DNA from: Fusarium oxysporum f. sp. lycopersici 4287
Lineage: Eukaryota > Ascomycota > Sordariomycetes > Hypocreales > Nectriaceae
Assembly (NCBI RefSeq): GCF_000149955.1
Contig: NC_030988.1
Location: 1,512,109-1,576,108 of the forward strand
DNA length: 64,000 nt
Reading direction: 5' to 3'
The notes under the pieces are model-generated. The model was not told where the DNA came from. It worked only from the letters and a program-made list of their open reading frames with translations, and made no database searches. Positions 21,912 through 32,907 of the stretch are shown here, piece after piece; position 1 is the stretch's first letter, and the number at the start of each line of letters is the position of its first letter. The position numbers and the translations under genes are program-made.

Positions 21912-23940
21912 TCATTTCCATAATGGATCCATTTCCACCCATTCCACATCGAAGTTATTAGTCAGCATCCATATCCACGCCATATTCACAAATGTGTCGT
22001 GGAGTGTCGTGGATTTGAACCCTGCTTCCTCCTGTGCTTTTTTGGCCTCCAGTAGAGCGAGCTTCAAATGTCGGGCCTTGGTCTCGGCCTCTTGAACCTC
22101 CTTCTGGATGATTGCGACACGTTTCCGATGCAGATCATTTATCTGAGCTTTAAGATCCTTGATATCTTGATCAACCTGGGTCTTCGACTCGCCACGGAAG
22201 ACTTGTGACTCGAACCTCTCCTGAAGCTTATGAACTACTTCGATGGCGTCTAGAAGCTGCTTCTGTTCTTCTTTGTCGTTCCAAAAGTCGCCACCTTCGA
22301 CTAATCCACGGACGTCGGCCATTTTCGAGCCAAATCTCGTTCTGAAAGTCTCGCGATCTTGCATCTTACTGAGGGCGTTTTGCTTGCCCTGAATGCTGTC
22401 TTTGACCTGTTGAATCCGCTCTAGAATCTCATCCTTGGCGAGGGAAGGATTGTCAGAGCTTGACGCGGGCTCTAGAGAATGGGTTCCAGACACTAGGGAT
22501 TGGTGGTTCGGGAGCTCCAGGGTCGGCAGCTTGTGCGATGATGAGGTCTCGCGGTTGAGAAAGGGAGAAGGAGGTAGTCTGTCCCGCCATTTCTGCCTTT
22601 CTTTGGCAAGGTCCAAATCTCGTGGAATCTGTATTCCCAGGACTAAGTGTTCGACGGCGGAGATGACAAAGACACCGCAGTTATACCCATCCCTTTGTTT
22701 AAAATCATCCTTCAAAGATCAGCCAGCATTCGAATTCGGGCACGATTCATCCAATACCTACAATCAAGAGAAGCTTGATATCTCCCAGCATTTCCTTAAG
22801 CGCCTTTTCGATGTCCTGGGTGCGAGAGGGGCTGGCCATACCGTCGTAATGCTCCGCTTTGACACATATGCCGTTTTCTTGATAGATGACAACCAACGAC
22901 CAGTGCGAGGCGGTGCGGACCGGACAAAAGACTATTCTAGAATCTTTCGGAAATTTACCGCGAAGCTCTTTCTTCTCGTGATTGACTCCCCGCACATTGA
23001 GCCAAAGCGGATGCCGCCAGGCAAAGTTAGAGCGGCTATGGTAAAGCAAAATTTGCCTGACACTCCGGTCGATACTCTCATCGCAAAGCCACGCAGTGGG
23101 GTCCGAGATTTTCTGTTTGGCTCTGTCCTCAATCGGGTGGAGATGTGAGGTGGCGGACTGCGAATCGTGGTCACTGTCCTCTTGTATAAGATCAATCGAC
23201 TCCACTGCACTCGAGTCTCGGGCAGGTGTAGTACTCCCGGATCGTTGTCGCTTGATTGACCCGGGGATAGAGGGCCTTTTCAGGGGCCTCTTGATGTTGA
23301 CCTCTGCAGCCATGTCGTCAACGGTTGGTAAGTCATCGGAATGCTCGGCTTCGGCGGCTTCCTTAGGGTCAAAGCCCCAGATGTCGTTGTCAAATCTGCC
23401 ATCCTGTTTTCCGTGTAAGATAGACCTGTGCACTGGTCTCTCAAAGCCTTTTGCCTTTTTGATGCAATCAAGAGCCCGTCCGCAGTTCATTTGCCTGAGT
23501 GAGCTTCCGAGTCTGACAGCGTTGTAAATGTAACCATCAAGCTCATATAGACTCTGCAGGTCCATTTCAAAATAGAGGCAGAGGACCGTGATGCTGTGAA
23601 GTTGACTAACAATGCGCTTGCTTGGTGGGAAAGTCTGGATGAAGGGCTGCTTGGCCCAACCAGCCTGGCCATTCGGCCAATACTTGTTCATGAACTTGAC
23701 ATGGCTCACTGCCGCGTGATCATCGTTGGTCTTGGGGTTGGTGTACCAATTATGCACTGGTTGAACTGCGCCCTGCTTCTGGGCCGACATCGACGCCGAA
23801 GGCCAAGTTAGAGTGGGAGCCAGTGTTGGAGCCGGCGTTGGGGTCGATGTTGAAGTCGATGTTAAGGCCGATGTTGGTGCTGGTGTTTGGTCCGGTGGTG
23901 GAACCGAAGTGGGGGCTGTTGGAGGCGGAGTAACAGGCAT
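21912..23940 (-). CDS. C48 (Ulp1-like) cysteine protease, tail fused to hAT end
   Basis: Exons are 23940-22762 and 22709-21912, with a 52-bp intron (donor GTAGGT, acceptor TTTGAAG) in phase 0. This gives 658 residues. A proline/threonine-rich N-terminus (APTSALTSTSTSTPTPAPT) and a spacer with basic patches precede the protease core near the splice site. The C48 catalytic residues are visible: His in TASHWSLVVI, Asp in AEHYDGM, Gln and Cys in FKQRDGYNCGVFVI. The tail is coiled-coil (about residues 480-620). C48 enzymes remove SUMO or related modifiers in the nucleus. The last 35 or so codons are encoded by the hAT terminus, so the natural C-terminus is replaced. Confidence 0.7.
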
Positions 23941-25770
23941 TGGCTCAACACGTGAGGAAGAGGACTGAGGTTGATCTAATCGGTGTCACTCAGAGTGACA
24001 CGGAGGATGACTATTAGGAGGCATGCGATGGAGCGTGCGTATGTCGAAGATGGAGGAGAAGGAAACGTAGCGCCGAAAGTTGCTGAAGCAATTGGTTCTG
24101 CTGTTCAGGGGCAGCGCATGTGAGCTTTTACAGCCTGGGTTCGCAGCCTCGTTGCCTTATGCGTGGGTAAGTAGGCTATCGATAAGACTTCCTAATACAG
24201 CAATCATCGGATCATACCTCGATTTTTAGCATCAGGGGACTTCAACAACATCACGAATATTAATACAGCAGAATAACAAATTGACATGCTTCAAGATTTG
24301 AGATTTGATTGCGTTCAGTGACTGAGGCACTTGGCAAGACTGTGGGTGGTATCCAGGGTGTTCAAGTCAGCTTTGTCATGTTAACCCCATGTACATACAT
24401 CCAGCTACATGTTAGACCCGTTGACGGGATAAAATACTCTGGGTTATCGACTTGACTTAGATAGAAACGTATCTCCCGATAAGTGAGCAAGCCAATCGCC
24501 ATGAGGCATTTGATAGAAAGTGACTTGCAGTGAATTTTGCTTAGCATCCCATCATTATTGCAGGCTACTGTGAATTTGTTACCCCGTATTCCCTCCCAGG
24601 TAAAGGGTGATTGATTGATGCTAACGCGACCCATGTTAGCGGCCATGTAATAAGGATTGGTTGATGTTAGCGGTTGAAGTTCGGCTGTTATGAACCGTAC
24701 CCAATGCGACCTGAGGGAGGTTAACATCAAGCTTATCATACATGTCAACCAACCAGATAAACAAACGCATGCACGTCTGTATGTAGGTTGAAGAAGCACA
24801 GCCAGTTCTGATGAGAATGAATGCCGTCTCGACACCGGACATCGTCAAATCAAACCCAATGGCTGGATCCACACCCTGTCGTGGACATTCATCATGGAGG
24901 TTGGTAATATGTAGATTGCTTGGCGGTTTGTCAGGGAGAAGCCGATCCATCAATGGTGGGCATGAAGCACGGGCCATATGTTGGTGCATTCTTACTGTTC
25001 ACCGGGGCAATGTTCTGTTAGATTGGCGGCTGGGAATTCTTAGATGCTCACGAATACGATGGGGTGAGTGTATCCAAGTGGAGCTGAATGTTGTGATGTT
25101 ATTGATTGTTGACTTAATTGTCGACTTGATTCTTTGATCAGTCTGTCCGTGAGGCGTTTCACCCCATCGAATTTGTGCGTATCTAACATGTTCTCTACAC
25201 TCCCATAAGCAGGTAGGGCGGCAGATTTGGCTGGACTTGCAGCGAGCAAAAGAAAAGAAAACGGGGCTGCTGGAGGTTGGCCCTGTGGCAAGACCATGGC
25301 TGCAATCTAGTGCAATTACGTCTTAGTGCGTTGGTGATGTAGACTACAATCTACGCACGGCTAACCTCCCTCGGTTACGAGACCCTGCCTATGGCGCTCT
25401 TTACCTCAACTCTCATCCCGCGATGAAGCATCATGTGTCGTGATCCACGTGCGATTCAAGTTCAACAGGGAGCATTCTGGAATAGAGTAACAACACACTC
25501 ACGGTTAACTCCATCTACAATAACAATCAGGCAGGAGACAGACACTATCGAAGGGGGGTAAGTAAGTAAGATTGAATAATAATATGACGTAAGTCAGGAG
25601 GTTTCGCGGTACTTTGTACGGATAAATCCCGTGCCGCTTCCGGCTCTGCGCGCTTGGCCAGATTACGTAGTAAAACCAGGGGAGAAAATGATGGAGCTGG
25701 AGTACGGAAAAACGTGCCGGCCCAACTTGGAGGGCGATTAAATCACGCATACTTTCGCCCTAACTTCAGC
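23941..25770. other. Intergenic, no gene seen
   Basis: Holds only chance-like frames on both strands (24362-25297). TGTTAGC-like motifs recur at about 24380, 24412, 24618, 24636, 24667 and 24720. The last few hundred bases should contain the promoter of the gene starting at 25771. Confidence 0.4.
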
Positions 25771-28438
25771 ATGCTTCTCCACGAAAAGCTTCTACAGGAA
25801 CGCTTTGATATTCTCACTTACTCAGATGTGAGCACAGTATTGGGCAGAAAATCGTCCGGTTCTGTATCGCTAATATTGAGTAGCTCCATCTCCTACAGCA
25901 AACGTATCGGAAGGCGCCGCATCTCTTCGTCCAGACTTGTTACTCTTCATCAAACCAACACAACGCGACAAGTCCTTTCCACACACCAGTTGAAGACGAG
26001 CTCGGCCAGGCGGTTATTCCTTCCATCACAGAGGAGGTCGGTATTAAGCAGCTATCAGAGTTCTTTAAAACCTTATGTCCTGAAGAACGCAAATGCCAAC
26101 TGTATCGTGTTGAGCGAAAAACTAAAGAATTCGAACAACGCCTGGAATATTGGTATAGAAAAAAGCTGCTCCATCAGGTCGCATTAGCCATCATCAAGGT
26201 TTCCGCAGGCAAAGAGTCAGGAACGCTTGTATCGGACGTGGCTAAGTTGTACGGATATCCCCGACACGTTACAGACTCGCTACGGAAGGGAATATATATT
26301 GGAGAGAGGTGGTTGACGATCTTCAATCATGCTGAATCGCTCTTTCCCGAAGTCAAACGTGTTTCGCTTGGGCTTCTCTATGCCCTCTCCTCATCCCGAT
26401 CCAAGTCAGTATACTCGACCTGTAGCTAAAAATTGCTTCTCATCCCGCGTCAGATTGGAAGGTTCCGTGCAAGCAAAAGTTCCGGGAGTATTGAAAGAAT
26501 TATGGGATTCAAATGTGGTGTTAGCGGCAACAGGCGCCTCGGAATATGCAAGGACAAGTCTTTGCAATATCTTGGATTACCCTAGTGAGTTCGAGCCTTG
26601 AAGCCTGGATGACTATGGTTAACTCATTATGCAGCACAGATCTCTGTTCGCGCACTGCCCAACAATGGCAATAGCCCTCCAATCATGGGGGAATACGAGA
26701 AGGCAGTTGAAGGTGCTCCTGTTTCATCACAGCACGCAAACACCTTACTAACCCCCCCTTCTGAAAACTTTACAAATTTTGGCACAGCACCGTCTCGAAT
26801 ACGGCAAAGGGACCTTGATTCACTGTATACTTTGCTCTGTTTCCTCGCAGACGCGGAAATCCCAACTGCCTTGCTCCATTCTGGGGCTGGAGGGACATAT
26901 TGTTGGGCTAGTGACGGATCACGTATGTTTCTAGAGTCGAGCATCAACATTGAACTCAAGATGCTGTTGAGGAACGAGCTGTCATTGTGTTCTGCACTTC
27001 AGGAACTTACGCAACAAGGTTTGGTTAGTCCTCATAGTGTCGAAGACTCTTGGATTGTTACTCCCTACCACAGAGTGGAAAGAGTGAACTCCTTGGAACC
27101 TGAACTTTGCCGTCGCTGGAGGCTAGAGGCCCTTCGACTAGTATTTAGTGCTATACCCATGAAGAATGTTAATGATGGGTGAGTGCTAATTCTGAAGGGA
27201 CTCATGTTTATCCTAATATTTTGCACAGGAACCCGCGGCTGAACAAGGTTATGCTGAAGAAACACATTCAGCATACCCTCAGCTCTATCAAAATCGAAGA
27301 TGGCTACGGTCGAATTCCCTCAGATTTGAGGCCTGCGGTCGCAAATGGCCTTCTCGAGTCGTCCTTCTACCCTGGGCGGACCTGGAAGGAGTTTTCGATA
27401 CAGGAAGCGGAAGGTCTAATTGCCTCTATACCAAATACAGACCCATATCTGCGCATTTCCCTAAGACACAGGCAGTCTTTGCTGGACCGCAAACTCCCCC
27501 AGACCGATGCTCACGAGTTGAGACCATCAGCACAACGGATTACGCATTCTCAACTACTTAATCCCTCGAATAGAAGAGAGAATGCATTGATGGGCCGTGA
27601 CAGGCACCAAGATGCATTACACTACTTCCAAGAAGAGCAACTCTCCCGGGCGATAGAGATGCTCAATCAGTGGCAACCATTGCAACCTCTTTCGCTTATG
27701 GAAGTCGTAGTTTGCTGCGAGCTGAATCTATTCAGGGGAAAAATACTTCGCTTCCAAGGCCAACTTGAAGAGTCTCAAAAATGCCTCGAGACGGTGTATG
27801 AAACGATGTCAAGGCATCCTCAGCTCTCTTGGGGCGAGATGTCAGGGGCCGTTGCCCTCCAGATGGCCGATACGATGTTCTGCTTGAAAAAATATGAAGA
27901 GGCGAAGAAGCAAGCAGAATTAGTGCTGAGAAATCGTCAATATTCCTTGGATTTCCATGCCATCTCCCTCGTCATTCTTGCCGAATGTTTCATGTTTCAA
28001 AACGAGTGGTACGAAGCTGAGAACTGCCTCTTGGACGCGCGAAAAGAGTGCAATGCTGCGGCTGGGCGAACACGAAACGTTACGGGCGAACCTGCGGGCG
28101 ATGAATCAAGCGATAAACTTGTCGGCCTCTCGAAAGAAACTGCACTCCGATTTCATATCTCGACGGCGAAGTTAGCACATTTGCAGCGTCAGTGGGATCG
28201 GGCACTGGAAGGATGGGTGAAAGCGATAGAAACGGTCAACAAGATTCCACCCACGAGTGGCCATGCCGCTAAGGTCCTCCATCTGTCTCAACAGAAAGTA
28301 CTTGAGCAATTACGCCAACCAGAGCTTGCCGCTAGAAGTGCGGATAACATTAATGTCCTTGAACAAGTTTCAAAACACTCTGAGGCTACTCATTGGATTC
28401 CTGGGCTTGATGTATGGGAACAATATCTGAAGCAATGA
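25771..28438 (+). CDS. Hypothetical 820-residue protein with helical-repeat C-terminus
   Basis: Five exons join in frame: 25771-25827, 25884-26404, 26454-26584, 26635-27178 and 27229-28438. The introns are GT-AG, 49-56 bp, and the total of 2463 bases is exactly 821 codons. The N-terminal 200 residues are helical (LLQQTYRKAPHLFVQTCY, KECQ-like charged stretches). The middle has a winged-helix-like segment (SALQELTQQGLVSPHSVED). The last 270 residues read as TPR-like antiparallel helices (AIEMLNQWQPLQPL, AGAVALQMADTMF-like, CLKKYEEAKKQAELVLRN, ALEGWVKAIETVNKIP). This order recalls STAND proteins that have lost the NTPase motif, but I see no Walker A. It is soluble, has no signal peptide and its function is unknown. 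Confidence 0.65.
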
Positions 28439-30073
28439 GTTTCAGAATGTACATAGATCCATAGCATGTCTCTTGTGCGGTTAATGGTAGCTTTGCTGTA
28501 GTCTTGAATATACTTTCTAAAGCTAACGTATTGAGGGATATTAGCATGCTCACTATTCTCGTAATAGGTCTTGAAAAGCTGTTTAGCAATTCCTGACCCT
28601 CAAGTGAAAACTTGGATTCTGCGTTCTTCAGGCGGACGGCTCAGAGACACTGATCTAAGTATGTTATTACTAGCCGGCGGTTCACTCCAATACCTTCGAG
28701 CTGGTCTGACCCAAAAATATCGATACAGTGACTAGTTTAGACGTTTCCGTACGCAAATGAAGCCAACGGTTGAGTATCACTTTAGCATATATTTAGATTG
28801 TATCAACACGATACATATGTAATAACCACTTTAAGAATAAGTAGAGGGCCAGAAACGTATGGCTAAGTTGACCTTATTTGCATTCATCAGCAGGACTCGA
28901 CCCGCCCAAGGCCACATATCGCTGTATCATAGCTGGTGAGGTAACTGTGATATGGTGCGCATAAAACAGAAGGCGTTTTTTCTTATCAAGGTACGTTTCA
29001 AAGGCGCGTGAATCGCTTTCAGGGTAACTCTCGGGACAGAGCAACTTCCAAACGTTCTTACCGCACCCTAGTTAGCCGGCTGAAGGTTACTAAGGAGCTG
29101 TCGACGTCGAAGCTTCCAGAGGGTTGTCGGTTTTCCTAAAGCTTCAGAGTGTGCCTGCAAAGGCCGGTGCATCCTGGTCAATGGCTGACGTTCTTGGCGT
29201 AGTAATTCATACAACTTGATTTGATACCATCCATTGAAATAGATTCATCATGTGTTGTGCTGGTGGCGCGTCTTGGCGTTCCTAGTTCGGGGAACGCCAC
29301 GAAAAGAAGATGAGCTGTGCTGCGTGTGATCCTTGCGCCGTTAGTGCGTCTTGGCATTCCTAGCTCGGGAACCGCCACTCAAGTGCAACACTGTATAAAG
29401 CACCTGCGCTACGATTACGGCAGGCTAGTAGTCTAATTATGTTCTAGCCCCCGGCTTCTCGAGGCGGGCTGGCTTAGCGGGGTACCACCCCTGCAAGGCT
29501 TGGCGGAAGGGATGTATTAGCTTTACGGCAGGTGCAAGGTACCACCACTCATGCGACTCTAATTCGATTCACTCTGATGCATCCCTCAACCACTTCGCGA
29601 CATCGACACGATATCCCGCCTTTCCACACCCTTACAAATCACCACAGAGATATCCGATTGCCGTCTCTTTAGCGCATCAATATGCGGTGAACTCTCTTCA
29701 GACAGGGAAATCGCATTCACAACAAAAAAGGGTGGTATTGAAGAATATTGCTGCAATATACCACTATATTGCATTAATAATTAATTAATGAGGGGCTATG
29801 TAGGAGTGGCGTGACAGTATAAACATGGAAGGAGACTTTTGGCTAGGAGAGTACAACAGGAGGAAGCACTTTCTGTGTAAATATAACAAATGAAAAGTAA
29901 TAAAAGTGATACAAGACAAGAAAGGAGAACAAACGGAAGGAAAAGAAGCCAATACTTGGCTCTTCATATGCTAAGAGCCTCATCGAGGTAATCATAAGAT
30001 ACCATATCTCGAGCCAATGCTGGACCATTACTTCGGGTAGTTTTTTGTGCCACAAGAAACACGGCATAGCCAC
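28439..30073. other. Intergenic with a duplicated hairpin motif
   Basis: No supported gene. 29268-29300 and 29346-29378 are two copies of a 33-bp unit. 29586-29970 is AT-rich, with chance frames only. Confidence 0.4.
29268..29378. repeat. Two copies of a 33-bp hairpin-forming unit
   Basis: Both copies begin GCGTCTTGGC and end CGCCAC, 78 bp apart, with four or so differences. The first contains a perfect 8-bp stem GGCGTTCC/GGAACGCC around TAGTTCGG; the second has a damaged stem. Confidence 0.6.
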
Positions 30074-31421
30074 TCATACCTGCTCTCCTGGCCGCAGTTG
30101 CTCCTGTGAGCCCGAAGTTAGGTTGTCCATTGAAACACCATGTTTATGGAGCTGGGAGGAGTTGTCTGAGGTCTGATTAAGTTTGTCGTGTGGGTTAAAA
30201 ACGAATTGAGGACCGAAGTTCTCATTCGGAGGGTCTCGAGATTTGATAGTCATGTCGAGAAAGTTTTTAACTGTTACAAAAAGCCTGCTTTTGGCAACCA
30301 TTTTACGGATGCGGGTCGCTGAGAGAATGAAAAAACCGCATGTCATCTCCAAATCGGACCAGGATCGCAAAGGTCCAATATTCCACATGGTGTCTTCTTC
30401 CTTGGTAAAGGTGACAGTGTAGTACAAAACAAAGCTTGCGGCGATACAGGCACTGGATGGGAGTCAGCATCTATGATCGTGACTCGCGAGGTTGAAGGGG
30501 GCTTACATGGCACTGACACCGAAAAAGATAGCTACAATAGTTCTTCGCTGCCAGCTCATCTGCAAACCCCAAATTTTTGTCTGAGGGAGCATTGCTATGA
30601 TGACATCGGTGACTAGTTGGATGATCGGTGATGCCAGCATGATATCGGAAAGTTTGTAACGCTCTTCACACACCCAAAATTCCCATATGCCATGGTGAGG
30701 GTTGCATTGTAGGTTGAGAAGTACGATATAGATAACTCCCCAGGCACACTGGAGGACAATGAGAGCTATGCTTACCACCCAGAAGACATTTTTTCTATCT
30801 CTTTGAGTTGCAAAGACTTGACACCAGTCGACCAGAATGGCGGACTTGATGCATGGAAGAGCGGCGGAATAGCAGCATCTGTAGACGAGGATAAGCTGAA
30901 GCGTGTGGGCCGCTATTCGAAGAACGTTGGAGAGGTATGCGACTTACTCGAAAGGGCTCGACGAGATCACTCCTTCGTAGATTCCATGTATGCACGTAGG
31001 AGCCAGGACTGTTTATGAATGCGTATGCAGCAAAGATAGCACCACAAAAAGCTCCCTAACGTCCGTTCGTTAGTTCATTGATTATGATCGCGCGGTAGTA
31101 AATCGAGCGAAGAGGGTCGAGGGGAACGCACATAGGCACAGATCATAAAGGCTGGAGACGGTATTGTTGTTAGCTCTCGTGCTAGGCACCCAAGGTTAGT
31201 CACTTGCCTTCCTGGATACCACCAAGCTTACGCTCCAGCAACCATCTGCCATACAGTCGAATAATGACACAGAGGGTTGTAAGCACCATGCAGAAAGTTG
31301 TGATCCTATACGCAAGGATATTACCGTTCGGGGGGTTTTCAAACTCCGGCGTAACTCCATTCGGTGCCTCAAGAGCAGGAGCTGCTAGCAGCTGTTTGAG
31401 TTCTTTCTGTGTTATAGGCAT
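30074..31421 (-). CDS. Rhodopsin-domain (PTH11/SAT4-type) seven-helix membrane protein
   Basis: Five exons join in frame: 31421-31208, 31151-31132, 31055-30948, 30895-30507 and 30452-30074. They give 370 codons including the stop (369 residues). Helices can be followed from YRITTFCMVLTTLCVIIRLY through AFCGAIFAAYAFI, TLQLILVYRCCYSAALP, VVSIALIVLQCAWGVIYIVL, IIQLVTDVIIAMLP and TIVAIFFGVSAM to the last helix; the order and PCIKSAILVDWCQVF match the fungal rhodopsin domain. The tail is cytoplasmic and polar. Such proteins sit in the plasma membrane; some are linked to pathogenicity or lie in metabolite clusters, but the ligand here is unknown. The first intron uses GCAAGT (GC-AG) and exon 2 is only 20 bases. 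Start ATG at 31421 is clear. Confidence 0.8.
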
Positions 31422-32907
31422 GATAACAGATTTGCATTGAAACGGGCATTATATCCTCGGTCATATATTGCCACGGAGAGAAAGAACGGTATCTTTATAG
31501 CATCGCTGTCGGCCTTCAGCTGGGATGGTCCTTATATTAAACCTTTACCGCAAACGTTGTGAAAGTGTATTATTCGTCACATCCACACTGACAAGGGTCT
31601 AGAAAAAAGTAAAGCAGAACCAGTAAGACATGAAAGAGGGTACCGATCCCGGCAAGGATGGCCAGGTCTGCCGGGGAAAGGAGGATCAGATGGGGCAGCC
31701 AGGGGCGCTGAGAGATTCAAGGGTAGTAATGCTTGAGTTGCGCTCTCGTCGATCGCACTTGTGCCTCGAGTCCACTGTAGGAACGAGCAAGGTGAGGGGC
31801 TGTTATCAAAGGTATGACCAACCCATCAAAGGAGCTCTCCCCTTCGTTTTTTTGCTCCCTTTGCGGATGGCTTAGGCCAGAGAGTGAAGGTATGGGTCCG
31901 AACCGCCAAAAGCCGGGCTTCTCCGATACTGGCACCGACGATCGGCAGCATCTTTCAAGCTGTCGCTTGTGGCGTGTTGTGAATATTGGTTGGATAATTT
32001 TGTGTTACGAACTCCTAAATGGAGATTTGTCCCTTGAGCACTATGTTTCTCTGGCACTCCAATCACCGTCTATAATCATCCACTCGACAACCAGAATACG
32101 AGTTTCCGTCACTCTTTTCTTTTCCGTCCATAATTACGCTATATATCAAAGCAAGAGTTCCAGCAGCGGAGCAACGAGACAGGACAGGCTGAGGAATAGC
32201 AGCAGCGAGTTCTATTTTATGTACCTGATGCCAACATTAAACCTTCAACTATATGGCTGTGTCTTTTGCTCGCCGACACCAGCGTTCACCTAGGTGTCCC
32301 CGTTTTGGTGATATCATCCCCGCGACCCCGTCCGATCTGGAAGCTCAGCTACAAGTCTTGAGCAGTGTGTACAACCTAAGAAACGGTTGGCGGCCGATAG
32401 TGGCATCTGATGGCCGGGAGAGTTGAGTGAGAATAATGTGCACTAATGATGGTAATCAAGGAGGACGAGTTCCGAACTTTTCTTAAGATGCATTCGTGTC
32501 TCCTACCGATGTACTTCCCGGTAACGAATGACACTGGCAGAGAATTTGGCTTCATGGTGAGGGTTCTCTCCAATGTCGTCAATTACCGCGATTCCCATGA
32601 TTTGCCTTGTCCTTCTCCCGTCCCTGATGTGAGCCGTCCTCTATTTTCTATAGTGGACTACCTGTACTGCCGCAGCATGCTCACCATTTGGTGCACTTCA
32701 GTCCTTTGTGCATTAGGCTTCGAAGCTGCGAAATCTTGCTATAGAATAATACCAGTAATTTGCCGGCGCAATCAGAACATGAGCGGATTTCGTGTCAACA
32801 ATCATTGCCTGTGATATCTCGAGCTCCAGTCTCGACTTGATGGTAACCATGAATACTGTCATACATTCCTATATCACATGTCGCGTTGTAGGTAGAATGA
32901 GAACAAT
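31422..32907. other. Intergenic, no gene seen
   Basis: Short frames on both strands (31630-31875, 31814-32293, 32446-32814) lack recognisable products. Confidence 0.4.

Larger units (their letters stand above)
18904..22024 (+). mobile_element. hAT-superfamily DNA transposon
   Basis: The left end CAGGGTCCAAATCCA (18904) and the reverse complement of the right end CAGGGTTCAAATCCA (22024) form short hAT-like TIRs. Both ends carry subterminal repeats built from TTCCA, TGGATCCA and TTCCACA (18930-19060 and 21885-21995). The element encodes a three-exon hAT transposase. No 8-bp target duplication is visible (CTACCAGA on the left against CTTCCTCC on the right). The length of about 3.1 kb includes a gap of 583 N. 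Confidence 0.75.

Noticed and set aside
29178..29378. Small protein with MAVPELGMPRR and VAFPELGTPRR repeats
   Set aside because: The repeat peptide reflects the duplicated hairpin DNA, not a gene.
29440..29560. tRNA-like GC-rich segment
   Set aside because: No cloverleaf with TTCGANTC box and anticodon arm in proper order could be drawn.
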